DNA from: Lewinellaceae bacterium
Lineage (GTDB): Bacteria > Bacteroidota > Bacteroidia > Chitinophagales > Saprospiraceae
NCBI GenBank assembly: GCA_020636095.1
Contig: JACJYN010000004.1
Coordinates: forward strand, 806,001 to 870,000
Reading direction: 5' to 3'
DNA: 64,000 nucleotides
Under the pieces are notes generated by a model. It was not told the DNA's origin, ran no database searches, and was given only the letters and a program-made list of their open reading frames with translations. This document shows positions 17,847-26,581 of the stretch, one piece after another (position 1 is the first letter of the stretch; each line of letters starts with the position of its first letter). Made by a program: the position numbers and the translations under genes.

Positions 17847-18014
17847 TAGTAGTCTGTCAATGTTTAAATGACTGGTAAGGTGGGAGCGGATTTTGGTTCA
17901 GATCAAGAAGCCCCCGGAGCCTGATAGCCATAGCTATCAAGGCGAGGAGGCGACGCAGAGCTGGGGCAAAAGACGCCACAGATTACCGGTCAATTTGAGC
18001 TTGACAGACTACTA
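17847..18014. repeat. MITE-like element with 14-bp perfect terminal repeats
   Basis: TAGTAGTCTGTCAA at 17847-17860 is repeated inverted at 18001-18014, and the arms continue imperfectly for about 40 bp (AAATGACTGGTAAGG against its counterpart near 17980). An inner hairpin GATAGC/GCTATC marks the middle. It is 168 bp and has no coding frame. Its right end, read on the minus strand, begins with TAG and supplies the stop codon of the neighbouring PDZ gene. No target duplication is evident. Confidence 0.65.
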
Positions 18015-19406
18015 CGCTCGGTTCAGCAGCACCAGTTGCTTGGTGATCAGTTTATCGCCCTGGCGGATGGTAAGGGTAATTGCACCGGGGGTAGCTTCAC
18101 GCAGGCTCAGCTCTTCATTGAAGTAGCCGTCAAAATTCTTCAGCTGGCGCTGGAAGAAAACGCGGCCCGAAGAATCAGAAAGCTGAACCTCAGTCGGAAC
18201 AGCATCCGCTTGAAACTGCACCGTCACCTCCCCGAAAGACGGATTGGGATATGCCTTGTAACCGTTCAGTTCCAGGGTGGTTTCCGGGAGTTGAATAGCC
18301 GGTTGTGCTTCCTCCACCGGCTCCTCCGCAACCACTTCTTCCTGAACCAGCGGTTCTTCAGCAGTTGTTTCACAGGTTTTGAAGCGGGAGTTGACCGTCA
18401 GCTCCTGATCGCCGCGCAGAAGGGTTAATTTAAATACCTGGCCAGGTTCGTGTTTGTCGCGCTCGGCCAGCAGTTCGCTGTTGTTATTGACCGGCACATC
18501 GTCCATAGCCAAAATGATGTCACCGGCTTCCACCCCATCTGCTTCCGCCGGCGTATTGCCGATGATGCCGGTGATCTGAACGCCTTTCCCAAGAGGGGCC
18601 TGGCCGCCCACGTAGACGCCGATGAAAACTTTACAGGGGTCGCGGTCATCGTTGAGGTAATGGCGGGTATACTGCTTTCCCCCCAACGTCACCTGCGCCT
18701 GTTTGGTTTGGCCATCGCGGATATAGGCTACCGGTACGGTTTCACCCGGCTCCAGTTTAGCCAGAACGCCGCGCAGCCCGTAGGTTCCGTTGGTGGCATG
18801 CCCGCCGATGGAGGTAACAATATCTCCTTGCTGAAGGCCGGCCGCCGCCGCTCCGGAACCGGAGACAACGCCATCCAGTACTACGCCTACTCCACTGGGG
18901 GTGTTGTCGGGATAAATACCCAAAAAGGCCTTAGTAGCCTCTTCAGAGCGCAGGCGCTCATGGCGAGGCTCATCGCTGTGCCATTCGATATTTTCGAAGT
19001 CGAAATCGTCCCCATGGACAACGATGCGCATACTTTCCATTTCTTTCCCCAACTGCTCCATCTCCTCGGCCAGGGCGTCCATCTCCTCAGCATGTTCCCT
19101 GGCGCGGCGGAAATAAAAAACGGTCTCTTCTTCGTTGTTCCCTCTCACGTCTATTTCCTGGCCATCGGAAAGTATGTGCACTTTGACATCCTTACCCTCG
19201 CCGGCATTGAACTGCTCAACAATCGATTCAATATTATCTCCCTTCTGAATCCGCTTTTTTACCGTGGTTACACTGCCATCTTCATGCTGGACTTCCTGGA
19301 CGATGACCACCTCTCCTTTCCGGGCTTCCTGCGCGTGAAGGCTGGTAGCGGGCATTACAAAAAGCAAGGCCAAGGCACTTGCGAGGAATAGCGTAAAATT
19401 CTTCAT
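18012..19406 (-). CDS. Secreted two-PDZ protein with T9SS type A sorting domain
   Basis: 464 residues. Signal peptide 1-25 (ending SLHAQ), a charged helical stretch rich in Glu (about 90-125), PDZ domain 1 (about 160-250: AFLGIYPDN, GVVSGSGAAAAGLQQGDIVTSIGG), PDZ domain 2 (about 255-345: FIGVYVGG, GVEAGDIILAMDDVPV), a Pro/Glu-rich linker, then a C-terminal sorting domain (LNGYKAYPNPSFGEVTVQF). There is no protease domain, unlike DegP or CtpA, so it probably binds peptides or scaffolds surface proteins. Its stop codon TAG is the outer end of the inverted-repeat element at 17847-18014. Confidence 0.85.
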   Translation of the reverse strand: MKNFTLFLASALALLFVMPATSLHAQEARKGEVVIVQEVQHEDGSVTTVKKRIQKGDNIESIVEQFNAGEGKDVKVHILSDGQEIDVRGNNEEETVFYFRRAREHAEEMDALAEEMEQLGKEMESMRIVVHGDDFDFENIEWHSDEPRHERLRSEEATKAFLGIYPDNTPSGVGVVLDGVVSGSGAAAAGLQQGDIVTSIGGHATNGTYGLRGVLAKLEPGETVPVAYIRDGQTKQAQVTLGGKQYTRHYLNDDRDPCKVFIGVYVGGQAPLGKGVQITGIIGNTPAEADGVEAGDIILAMDDVPVNNNSELLAERDKHEPGQVFKLTLLRGDQELTVNSRFKTCETTAEEPLVQEEVVAEEPVEEAQPAIQLPETTLELNGYKAYPNPSFGEVTVQFQADAVPTEVQLSDSSGRVFFQRQLKNFDGYFNEELSLREATPGAITLTIRQGDKLITKQLVLLNRA

Positions 19407-19528
19407 AATAACAGGTGTTTTAGTGATTGAATGATAGAGCTGATTTCCGAAATGACGGTTCAGGGCTGCAAAAGTTACAGTATAGAGGGAAGGACAATGC
19501 TTTCGGGGAAGCGTTGCATGGGTTAATA

Positions 19529-19576
19529 GGGAAAAGTTTCGCCCGGGCAGGACGGCTTCCAGGCAAAACTTTTCCC
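19529..19576 (-). terminator. Hairpin downstream of clpB
   Basis: GGGAAAAGTTTCGCC (19529-19543) pairs with GGCAAAACTTTTCCC (19562-19576), 14 of 15 positions, 11 bp past the clpB stop. No long T-run follows, so termination is likely but not certain. Confidence 0.45.
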
Positions 19577-19587
19577 CGCAGGCCCGA

Positions 19588-22209
19588 TCAGGCGATCAGC
19601 TCTTCTTCCTTGATCGGCGCTCTAAACACTATTTTATCATCAAACACATCCAGGACGATGCGGCTCTTGGGCAGCACCTTATTGAGCAGCATCTGTTTAG
19701 ACAGCTCGTTGAGTACACGCTTCTGAATGAGCCGCTTCAACGGACGGGCGCCAAATTCCGGATGGTAGCCTTCCCTGGCCAGCCACTCCATAGCCTGCGG
19801 AGCGATAGACAGCTGTATTTCCTGCTTTGCCAGGGTTTGCCGGAGCTCGTCGAGTTGCAGCTCGACGATCTGCCGGATATCCTTTCTGGATAAGGGCCGG
19901 AACATGATCACCTCGTCGATCCGGTTGAGAAACTCAGGGCGCACCGCTTGCTTGAGCAGTTCAAAAACCTGTTCACGGGTTTGATCTATCACCTCCTCCT
20001 CTTCGCCCGGAGACATGTTCGCGAAATTGTCGCGGATGAGCCCGGAGCCAATATTGGAGGTCATGATGATGATCGTGTTCTTAAAGTCCGCCACCCTGCC
20101 TTTGTTATCAGTCAGGCGGCCATCTTCAAGTACCTGGAGCAGGATGTTGAAGGTATCCGGATGGGCCTTTTCGATCTCATCCAGGAGGATGACGCTGTAG
20201 GGCTTGCGGCGCACCGCTTCCGTCAGCTGCCCGCCTTCATCGTAGCCCACATATCCGGGAGGAGCGCCAATCAGGCGGCTCACAGCATGTCGTTCCTGGT
20301 ACTCGCTCATATCGATGCGAGTCAACAGGTTTTCGTCGTCAAAGAGGTACTCCGCCAGGGCTTTGGCCAGCTCGGTCTTGCCCACCCCGGTCGTACCCAG
20401 GAACAGGAAGGAGCCTACCGGGCGCCGCTCGTTGGACAGGCCGGTGCGGCTGCGGCGAATGGCGTCGGCCACCGCCTCTACTCCCTCATCCTGGCCAACG
20501 ACGCGTTTGTGTAGCTCGTCTTCCAGGTGCAGGAGTTTTTCCCGTTCGCTCTGCAGCATTCGGGTGACCGGGATGCCGGTCCAGCGGCTGACGATCTCGG
20601 CGATGTCTTCGGCGTCTACTTCTTCCTTTACCAGCAACTTAGAGTCGGACTGCATTTCATGCAGGCGGCCCATATAGGCATCGAGTTGTTTCTGCACTTC
20701 CGGCGCTCTGCCATAGCGGATTTCGGCGGCTTCCGTGTAATTACCTTCCCGTTCGGCGCGGGCGCTTTCCACTTTGAGCTGCTCCAGTGTTTCTTTGGCT
20801 TTCTGCACGCCAAGGACGACTTCGCGCTCGCTCTCCCACTGGGCGCGCAGGGCGTTGCGTTTCTCCTCCAGATTGGCGAGTTCCTCATCGATCTGGCCAA
20901 TTTTCACCTGGTCATTTTCGCGCTTCATGGCTTCCCGCTCAATCTCCATCTGGCGTATCCTGCGCTCCACCTCGTCCAGTTCTTCCGGCATGGAGTTCAT
21001 TTCCAACCGCAACTTGGCCGCTGCCTCGTCGATGAGGTCGATGGCCTTGTCGGGCAGAAAACGGGAGGTGATATAGCGATGTGAAAGTTGCACGGCAGCC
21101 ACCACGGCATCATCCTTAATGTTGATCTTATGGTGTGCTTCGTAGCGTTCCTTCAGCCCGCGCAGGATGGAAATAGCGTCTTCCACACCCGGTTCTTCCA
21201 CCATAACGGTCTGGAACCGGCGCTCCAGGGCTTTGTCGTTCTCAAAATACTTCTGGTACTCATTGAGGGTCGTGGCGCCAATGGCGCGCAGCTCACCCCG
21301 GGCCAGGGCCGGTTTAAGGATATTGGCGGCATCCATGGCGCCCTGGGTTTTTCCGGCGCCAATGAGGGTGTGAATCTCGTCGATAAACAAGAAGATGCGG
21401 CCCTCAGCGGCAGTGACCTCCTTGATGACCGATTTCAGCCGCTCTTCGAATTCTCCCTGGTACTTGGCCCCGGCGATCAAAGCGCCCATATCGAGGGAAT
21501 AGATGTCTTTATCACGCAAATCTTCCGGCACGTCCCCATCGACGATACGATGGGCCAGCCCTTCCACGATGGCGGTTTTACCGACCCCCGGTTCACCAAT
21601 CAATATCGGGTTGTTCTTGGTGCGGCGCGCCAGGATGTGCAGCAAACGCCGGATTTCTTCCTCCCGCCCGATCACCGGGTCGAGCTTGCCCTCCCGGGCG
21701 CGCTCATTGAGGTTGATCGCATACTTATTCAGTGCATTGTAGCTATCTTCCGCGCTGTGGGTGGTCACCCGGCTGCCCTTGCGCAGGTCCTTGATGGCCG
21801 CCTTGAGGGCTTTCTCCGAAACACCGCTATCTTTCAGCATCTGCGAGACGCTGTCCTTAGTGGCGATGATGCCCAGCAACAAATGTTCCAGCGCGACAAA
21901 TTCATCGCCAAATTCTTTCAGATAAGTATTGGCCTTCTGCAACGCCTCGGTCGTAGTCCTCGACATATATTGGTTGCCGCCGCCACTGACTTTGGGGTAA
22001 GAATGGACGATGCTGTCCGTAGCTTGCCGGATCGCATCAAAATTGACGCCCAGCTTTTTGAAAACAAAGGGCGCCACACTCTCGTCTACCTCCAGTATAC
22101 CTTTCAACAGGTGCCCCAACTCGATGGACTGCTGCTGGCCTTCCATCGCGATCTGTTGTGCCCGCTGAACCGCTTCCTGGGATTTTATGGTGAAATTATT
22201 CAGGTTCAT
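19588..22209 (-). CDS. clpB: ATP-dependent disaggregase ClpB
   Basis: 873 residues, full family length. In order: Clp N-domain repeats (1-150), NBD1 with Walker A GEPGVGKTA (about 205) and Walker B FLFIDEIHTLIGAG, the coiled-coil M-domain (about 410-530; DEVERRIRQMEIEREAMKREN) that marks ClpB rather than ClpA/C, NBD2 with Walker A GTTGVGKTE (about 610) and ILLDEIEKAHPD, and the C-terminal D2-small domain. It threads aggregated proteins through its ring together with DnaK. It is a single-gene unit. No CIRCE-like operator was recognised upstream. Confidence 0.97.
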   Translation of the reverse strand: MNLNNFTIKSQEAVQRAQQIAMEGQQQSIELGHLLKGILEVDESVAPFVFKKLGVNFDAIRQATDSIVHSYPKVSGGGNQYMSRTTTEALQKANTYLKEFGDEFVALEHLLLGIIATKDSVSQMLKDSGVSEKALKAAIKDLRKGSRVTTHSAEDSYNALNKYAINLNERAREGKLDPVIGREEEIRRLLHILARRTKNNPILIGEPGVGKTAIVEGLAHRIVDGDVPEDLRDKDIYSLDMGALIAGAKYQGEFEERLKSVIKEVTAAEGRIFLFIDEIHTLIGAGKTQGAMDAANILKPALARGELRAIGATTLNEYQKYFENDKALERRFQTVMVEEPGVEDAISILRGLKERYEAHHKINIKDDAVVAAVQLSHRYITSRFLPDKAIDLIDEAAAKLRLEMNSMPEELDEVERRIRQMEIEREAMKRENDQVKIGQIDEELANLEEKRNALRAQWESEREVVLGVQKAKETLEQLKVESARAEREGNYTEAAEIRYGRAPEVQKQLDAYMGRLHEMQSDSKLLVKEEVDAEDIAEIVSRWTGIPVTRMLQSEREKLLHLEDELHKRVVGQDEGVEAVADAIRRSRTGLSNERRPVGSFLFLGTTGVGKTELAKALAEYLFDDENLLTRIDMSEYQERHAVSRLIGAPPGYVGYDEGGQLTEAVRRKPYSVILLDEIEKAHPDTFNILLQVLEDGRLTDNKGRVADFKNTIIIMTSNIGSGLIRDNFANMSPGEEEEVIDQTREQVFELLKQAVRPEFLNRIDEVIMFRPLSRKDIRQIVELQLDELRQTLAKQEIQLSIAPQAMEWLAREGYHPEFGARPLKRLIQKRVLNELSKQMLLNKVLPKSRIVLDVFDDKIVFRAPIKEEELIA

Positions 22210-22551
22210 ATGGCTGTTGTTTTGTTATTTTCTAAAATAAAACTTCAGGCTCGTCGCCTGCTTTCTTCCTCTTCTGATATTACAACACTTTCATCTGTTC
22301 AAACTACGTACCATTGATGAAAAAAACCAGTGCTCAGACATTATGGCATGATTTTTTCAGGCAAACTGACACTTTGACCAGCCCTTGCTTTCCTATGTGG
22401 CAATGTGGCTCTTCGGTTTTATTATGGCTCTTTTTTCGCTATGCCGCAGCTTTTTTCCGCCCCGTAGCCCAATGGGGGGCATATTGGAAAATAATTGAGG
22501 TTTGAACCCTGGTGGTTGGCTTTTAGCCTGACAGCTGGTTCCCTGGCTGGC

Positions 22552-22652
22552 AAGTGTACGATGTACAGGGTGTACGGTGTACGACGCCAGCCCAATCGTA
22601 CACCGTGCCCTTTCAGGTTCCTGTCCAGCCCCGTACACCGTACACAATTTCG
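22552..22652. repeat. GTGTACGGTGTACG palindromic cluster
   Basis: GTGTACGGTGTACG occurs near 22572 and its exact reverse complement CGTACACCGTACAC near 22633. Partial copies lie between and beside them (GTGTACGATGTAC, CGTACACCGTG). A similar TGTACGGTGTACGA occurs near 41750 inside another inverted-repeat element. It can fold into alternative hairpins and has no coding sense. Confidence 0.5.
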
Positions 22653-22722
22653 GGCAAAAGCCCGGATTGCAAGCTGGAATCCGACACTTTATGCTCAAAC
22701 TTCACGTTAAACTAACAAAGTA

Positions 22723-22837
22723 GGGCTACCGTTCCAGGGTTGGACGAGTTCGCGGTTCGGTATTCGCTGTTCGCAACCGCGGCAGGCTGCTTGGGCTTAC
22801 CTGCTTCTAATCGTGTCCAACGTTAGACGGGTAGCCC
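22723..22837. repeat. MITE-like element, family A copy 1, with target duplication
   Basis: The 115-bp element begins GGGCTACC and ends GGTAGCCC. The arms continue with GTTGGAC (left, about 22739) and GTCCAAC (right, about 22815). The direct repeat AAAGTA flanks it on both sides (22717-22722 and 22838-22843), as expected for a transposed element. The interior is a TTCGC-rich palindrome. Related copies are at 41669-41790 and 59596-59693. Confidence 0.65.
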
Positions 22838-22870
22838 AAAGTAGTACTAAACAATTCTGTTCCAATTCAA

Positions 22871-22878
22871 TACTTTTG
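22871..22878 (+). promoter_or_regulatory. TAnnTTTG box before S46 peptidase gene
   Basis: TACTTTTG matches the -7 consensus and lies 38 bp before the ATG of the S46 peptidase gene. A second near match (TATCTTCG, 22886-22893) competes, and neither has a clear -33 partner. Confidence 0.3.
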
Positions 22879-22916
22879 GATTTCTTATCTTCGCTTCTGT
22901 TACAAACCATATAACC

Positions 22917-25061
22917 ATGACGACAAAAACATTAGCCATCACACTGGGAATCATTTTCCTGGGTTTCCTCCCCCCCCTCAACGCCCAAAACACCATTTAC
23001 GAACCATTGGTGCTGGAGGATGTCAAATACGCTCCTGAGGATTTTGGAAAGATGTGGACCTTCGACGCCATCCCCACACAACGCTTCGAGGATCTCTACG
23101 AGTTCAAAGTCACCGAAGAATGGCTGGAAGACGTACGGTTATCCGCCCTTGAATTCTCAACGGGCTGTTCCGCCTCTTTTGTCTCCCAAAACGGATTGAT
23201 CATGACCAATCACCACTGTGTTCGAGGTTTGCTGCCGGGCATACAGCAGGAGGGTGAGAACCTTCAGCGGGACGGTTTCTACGCAGAAAAAATGGCCGAT
23301 GAGCGGCCCTTTCCCAATATTTTCGTCGACCAGCTCATTTCCATTGAGAACGTAACGGAACAAATACAGACGGCCATGGCGCTGGGCAAGGATGATGAAG
23401 CGCAAGTAAAGTTGCGGGACGAAAAAATTCAGGAACTCACCACCGCTTGTGAGGAGGGTACCGGATACAAGTGCCGGGTAATCACCCTTTACAACGGGGG
23501 CAAATACGTGCTGCACTCCTATCGGCGCTACGATGATGTGCGCCTGCTCATGGTTCCCGATGTACAGATTGCCGCTACCGGATGGGATTGGGACAACTTC
23601 ACTTACCCCCGGTATGAACTGGATTTCGCCTTTCTGCGCGCCTATGATGCGGACGGGCAGCCCGTGAAAAGCCCCCATTATTTTCAATGGAGCGAAAAAG
23701 GCGCCGCCGAGAGCGAACCCGTGTTTACTGTCGGCCGCCCGGGCAATACCGACCGTTTGTTGTCCATGGCGCAGATAGAATTCCATCAGCAATATCGCAA
23801 CCCTACCATCCTCACTTTATTTAATGAATTGTATCAGGCCCAGTACGCTCATTTTCAAGCCAATCCGGATCGGCAGGCGGAGATGCTGAGCCAACTCCTG
23901 AGCATTGCCAATGGCCGAAAAGTATTTGCGGGCTATCAACTGGCGCTCAATGACGAATACCTGATGGCCAAAAAGCGCGATTTTGAAAAAGAGTTGAAAA
24001 AGCGAATGAACCAGGACAAGGCCCTCTACACCGAATACCACGGCCTGTGGGACAAGATCGAAACAGCGGCAGAGGTGCTTAATAATAACTATGTAGGCTA
24101 TTTCACCCTTCAGATCAACTCCTTCAGTAGCCCTGCCCACCTGATCCTTGCCAAAAAGCTGGTGGATTATGCGGAGCAAATGGAGTTGCCTGAAGCAGAA
24201 AGAGCGGCAGATTATAAAGGAGAAAAACTAATTGATACAAAAAAAGGCCTGGTGCTGCAAGCCCTGGATATGGAACTGGAAAAAGGCCGCATACAAGCAC
24301 ATGCCAATTACCTGGCCAAAGTGCTCGGAAAAAATTCGAAAGCCATGAAGATCATTTACGGAGGGCACACCGGCGAGGAGGCGCTGCAGTATATCATGGA
24401 CAAGGCAGCGGTGGCTTCTCCCGAAAAAGTATCGGCCCTCATCGAAGGCTCGCCCAAGGGCATTCTGGAAGCCCTGAGCCCCTACCTTTGGTTTGCCCGC
24501 CATTCAAAGGAGCAGTTAGCAGTGCTGGGCCCGGAGATACAGGGCGCGCAAAACACCCTGGAAGTTCAAAACCAGCGCCTGGCCCGGCTCATCTTTGAAG
24601 CATTCGGCACAGAGATGTCACCCGATGCCACCGGCTCCCTCCGCATTTCCGACGGCCGCGTACTGGGCTATGAATACAACGGAACGCTGGCGCCCGCCAA
24701 AACGACTTATTACGGCTTGTGGGACCGCTATTACTCATTCGGACAAACCGCTTATCCCTGGGGCCTGCACGAGCGGTGGCAAAAGCCGCCGGCAGGGCTC
24801 GACCTGTCCGTCCCCATCTGCTTCGCTTCCGATAATGACATCGTGGGCGGCAATTCAGGCAGTGCCGTGATCAACCGCAATGCCGAGGTGGTCGGCCTGG
24901 TCCACGACGGCAACCTGGAGAGCATCGCCGGTAGCTACGCTTTCCTGCCCGAAGAGAACCGCGCCGTTTCTACCGACTCCTGGGGGTTGCTCGAAGGGCT
25001 GAAATACGTGTATAAGACGGAACGGTTAGTGAAGGAGCTGGAGAACGGGGGGATTCGTTGA
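22917..25061 (+). CDS. S46 family dipeptidyl-peptidase
   Basis: 714 residues with a signal peptide ending LNAQ (residue 24). This is the DPP7/DPP11 family of periplasmic serine peptidases that release dipeptides for uptake by asaccharolytic Bacteroidota. The catalytic His is in LIMTNHHCVRG (about residue 100), the catalytic Asp region in PRYELDFAFLRAYD, and the nucleophilic Ser in DNDIVGGNSGSAVINR (about 648). Length matches the family. P1 specificity (hydrophobic or acidic) is not assigned here. It is transcribed alone and preceded by a MITE-like element. Confidence 0.95.
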   Translation: MTTKTLAITLGIIFLGFLPPLNAQNTIYEPLVLEDVKYAPEDFGKMWTFDAIPTQRFEDLYEFKVTEEWLEDVRLSALEFSTGCSASFVSQNGLIMTNHHCVRGLLPGIQQEGENLQRDGFYAEKMADERPFPNIFVDQLISIENVTEQIQTAMALGKDDEAQVKLRDEKIQELTTACEEGTGYKCRVITLYNGGKYVLHSYRRYDDVRLLMVPDVQIAATGWDWDNFTYPRYELDFAFLRAYDADGQPVKSPHYFQWSEKGAAESEPVFTVGRPGNTDRLLSMAQIEFHQQYRNPTILTLFNELYQAQYAHFQANPDRQAEMLSQLLSIANGRKVFAGYQLALNDEYLMAKKRDFEKELKKRMNQDKALYTEYHGLWDKIETAAEVLNNNYVGYFTLQINSFSSPAHLILAKKLVDYAEQMELPEAERAADYKGEKLIDTKKGLVLQALDMELEKGRIQAHANYLAKVLGKNSKAMKIIYGGHTGEEALQYIMDKAAVASPEKVSALIEGSPKGILEALSPYLWFARHSKEQLAVLGPEIQGAQNTLEVQNQRLARLIFEAFGTEMSPDATGSLRISDGRVLGYEYNGTLAPAKTTYYGLWDRYYSFGQTAYPWGLHERWQKPPAGLDLSVPICFASDNDIVGGNSGSAVINRNAEVVGLVHDGNLESIAGSYAFLPEENRAVSTDSWGLLEGLKYVYKTERLVKELENGGIR

Positions 25062-25145
25062 TTCATTTTGTGCAGGCACATTTCGAAATTCTGCTCCCAG
25101 GCCTCGCCCTCGATACGGTTCTTTGCATTTTGAGTTGATTAGACT

Positions 25146-26221
25146 TTATTCTTCCTGAATGCCGCCGATCATCTCATAAATCCGCCGGGCCAATGGGCTG
25201 GCCCCGTTATCGTAGTTGGACAATACGGCCACCGTATAACCTTTGTCCACGAATATATCGAGGTTGCCGTTCAGGCCGGGGAAGCCGCCGCCGTGGCCAA
25301 CGACTTTGCCAGCCGGGCCCTCCTCCACCGAGAAACCATAGCCGTAACGATCGGTATGCGCCGTCCACATCTCGTCCAGCGATGTTTTGGAAAGCAGTTT
25401 GCCGGACTGAAGGGCCTGAGCGAAGTGAAACAGGTCTTCCACGGTAGAAAAGCCGCCCCCGGCCGGGCCGCCCTTAATGACGTGTTTGTACAAATTGTTC
25501 TCCCATTTCCAGGGGCTGTTCGGCGCCGGGACATAACCGATTGCCAGGTTCTCCACCGGAAAGTCCATTTCGTAGCTGTCCGAGTTATTCATTCCGGCCG
25601 GCCGGTAAATATTTTCGCGAATGTAATCAAAGTAATCCTGTCCGGTAGCGCTTTGAATCACTACGCCCAGTAACAGCATGCCGGTATTGCTGTAGCTGAA
25701 GCGCTCGCCGGGCTCGAACTGTAGCGTATCGCCCTTTACCAGGGGTTTGAAGTCCTCCACCGAGCGGTACAACTCGCGGGAGCCGTTCCAGTAAGTATCG
25801 TTGAAGTAACTACCCAACCCGGAAGTATGGGTCAGCAAATGGTGCACGGTGACTTTATCGGTAATGGACTAACGACTGTTTCCTCTCGTTCCGGCACATA
25901 GGCCCTAATACTGTGAAAATGAATGCCGCCGGTACTCTGGAAAATGGAAAGGAATACATTGGCGTGAACTTCCATAGGAGCCATGTCCTGAAATTCCACT
26001 GTACAATTCTTCTTAATAAAGGAGGCTACAGCTTCGGCCTTGTTGGCATTGACTGCATCTATAACGGCTTGAATGCGCTCGCCCACTACCCCATCCGGCA
26101 TAGCGGATACATCTTTATAAGACTGTTCGCCGGCTTGTTGAGCCGATGCCGAAAAGGGAATGCAAAGGCTCAGGAAAAGCCAAAAAATGAATGTCTGGAA
26201 ACAAACGGGTGATTTTTTCAT
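25146..26221 (-). pseudogene. Serine hydrolase (class C beta-lactamase-like), internal deletion
   Basis: Two pieces of one gene are present. The 5' piece (26221 to about 25865) encodes a signal peptide (MKKSPVCFQT...SASAQQ) and the N-terminal domain, up to PEREETVV. The 3' piece (to 25146) starts with DKVTVHHLLTHTSGLG and keeps the YSN motif (FSYSNTGM) and the HGG-like motif (GHGGGFPG). Between them the segment that should hold the SxxK catalytic serine motif is absent and the frames differ, so one event removed roughly 100 codons or more and shifted the frame. The product cannot be an active hydrolase. Its promoter region is intact and flanked by two palindromes. Confidence 0.8.
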
Positions 26222-26239
26222 GAGTCGGCTAATTTTAAT

Positions 26240-26255
26240 TACGAAAAATTTCGTA
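26240..26255. promoter_or_regulatory. Operator palindrome 1
   Basis: TACGAAA-AA-TTTCGTA is a perfect inverted repeat of 7-bp arms. It sits just downstream of the -7 box of the serine hydrolase promoter, where a bound repressor would block transcription. It has the same half-sites as the palindrome at 26293-26308. Confidence 0.65.
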
Positions 26256-26257
26256 TA

Positions 26258-26288
26258 CAATTTTACACTAAAAAAAGTAGCTGTCAAA
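26258..26288 (-). promoter_or_regulatory. Promoter of the broken serine hydrolase gene
   Basis: On the minus strand TTTG (26288-26285), 19 bp, then TAAAATTG (26265-26258) fits the Bacteroidota TTTG-N19-TAnnTTTG promoter with one mismatch. TTGACA with TAAAAT 16 bp further also resembles a general sigma-70 promoter. It lies exactly between the two TACGAAA palindromes. Confidence 0.5.
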
Positions 26289-26292
26289 ATAA

Positions 26293-26308
26293 TACGAAAT
26301 ATTTCGTA
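26293..26308. promoter_or_regulatory. Operator palindrome 2
   Basis: TACGAAA-TA-TTTCGTA is a perfect palindrome. It is 53 bp (about five helical turns) centre to centre from the first, so two dimers would sit on the same face of the DNA around the promoter. The likely binder is a small winged-helix repressor, perhaps BlaI/MecI-like, but no such gene is in the window. Confidence 0.65.
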
Positions 26309-26480
26309 ACCCATCCATTTACAAAAAATATCCTCCTCAACGCTTATATTGCGCCCCGTTTCGGCCCCGAGAAAGTTTTGAAAAAAAAATCATCACTCTA
26401 ACCCAACCTTTTCCGACAGCGGGATGGTCTTAGCAAGTGTATTAAAAGAAGCTATCTATAATACTAAAATAACAAACCCT

Positions 26481-26558
26481 ATGATGCCTGTAACTACTTT
26501 TCTCGTTTTGACCTTAGCCCTTATCGCCGTTGGAAAGAAAGCCAAAGCCTTTCGTTAA
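26481..26558 (+). CDS. Possible 25-residue hydrophobic peptide
   Basis: ATGATG at 26481 opens a 25-codon frame encoding a single transmembrane-like helix followed by a basic tail (MMPVTTFLVLTLALIAVGKK). It lies alone in the gap between the broken hydrolase and the ABC transporter. There is no Shine-Dalgarno sequence, though Bacteroidota often lack one. Such peptides are hard to prove from sequence; this could be chance. Confidence 0.2.
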   Translation: MMPVTTFLVLTLALIAVGKKAKAFR

Positions 26559-26581
26559 CCGGCTAATTCAACGATTCCTCC

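Larger units (their letters stand above)
22210..22916. other. 707-bp gap rich in palindromic repeats
   Basis: No convincing gene: the short frames inside are low-complexity and unlike proteins. It holds a GTAC-rich palindromic segment (22552-22652), a MITE-like element with a probable 6-bp target duplication (22723-22837), and a promoter-like TACTTTTG box (22871-22878) before the S46 peptidase gene. Confidence 0.6.

Noticed and set aside
16900..17871. A 323-codon frame antisense to the AcuI-type gene
   Set aside because: It runs through the terminator hairpin and the sense strand has an unambiguous dehydrogenase.
21088..22317. A 409-codon frame antisense to clpB
   Set aside because: clpB on the other strand is complete and conserved; the antisense product has no recognisable motif.
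22314..22505. 63-codon frame downstream of the clpB promoter region
   Set aside because: Aromatic-rich, low-complexity product in a repeat-filled gap; no motif or ribosome site.
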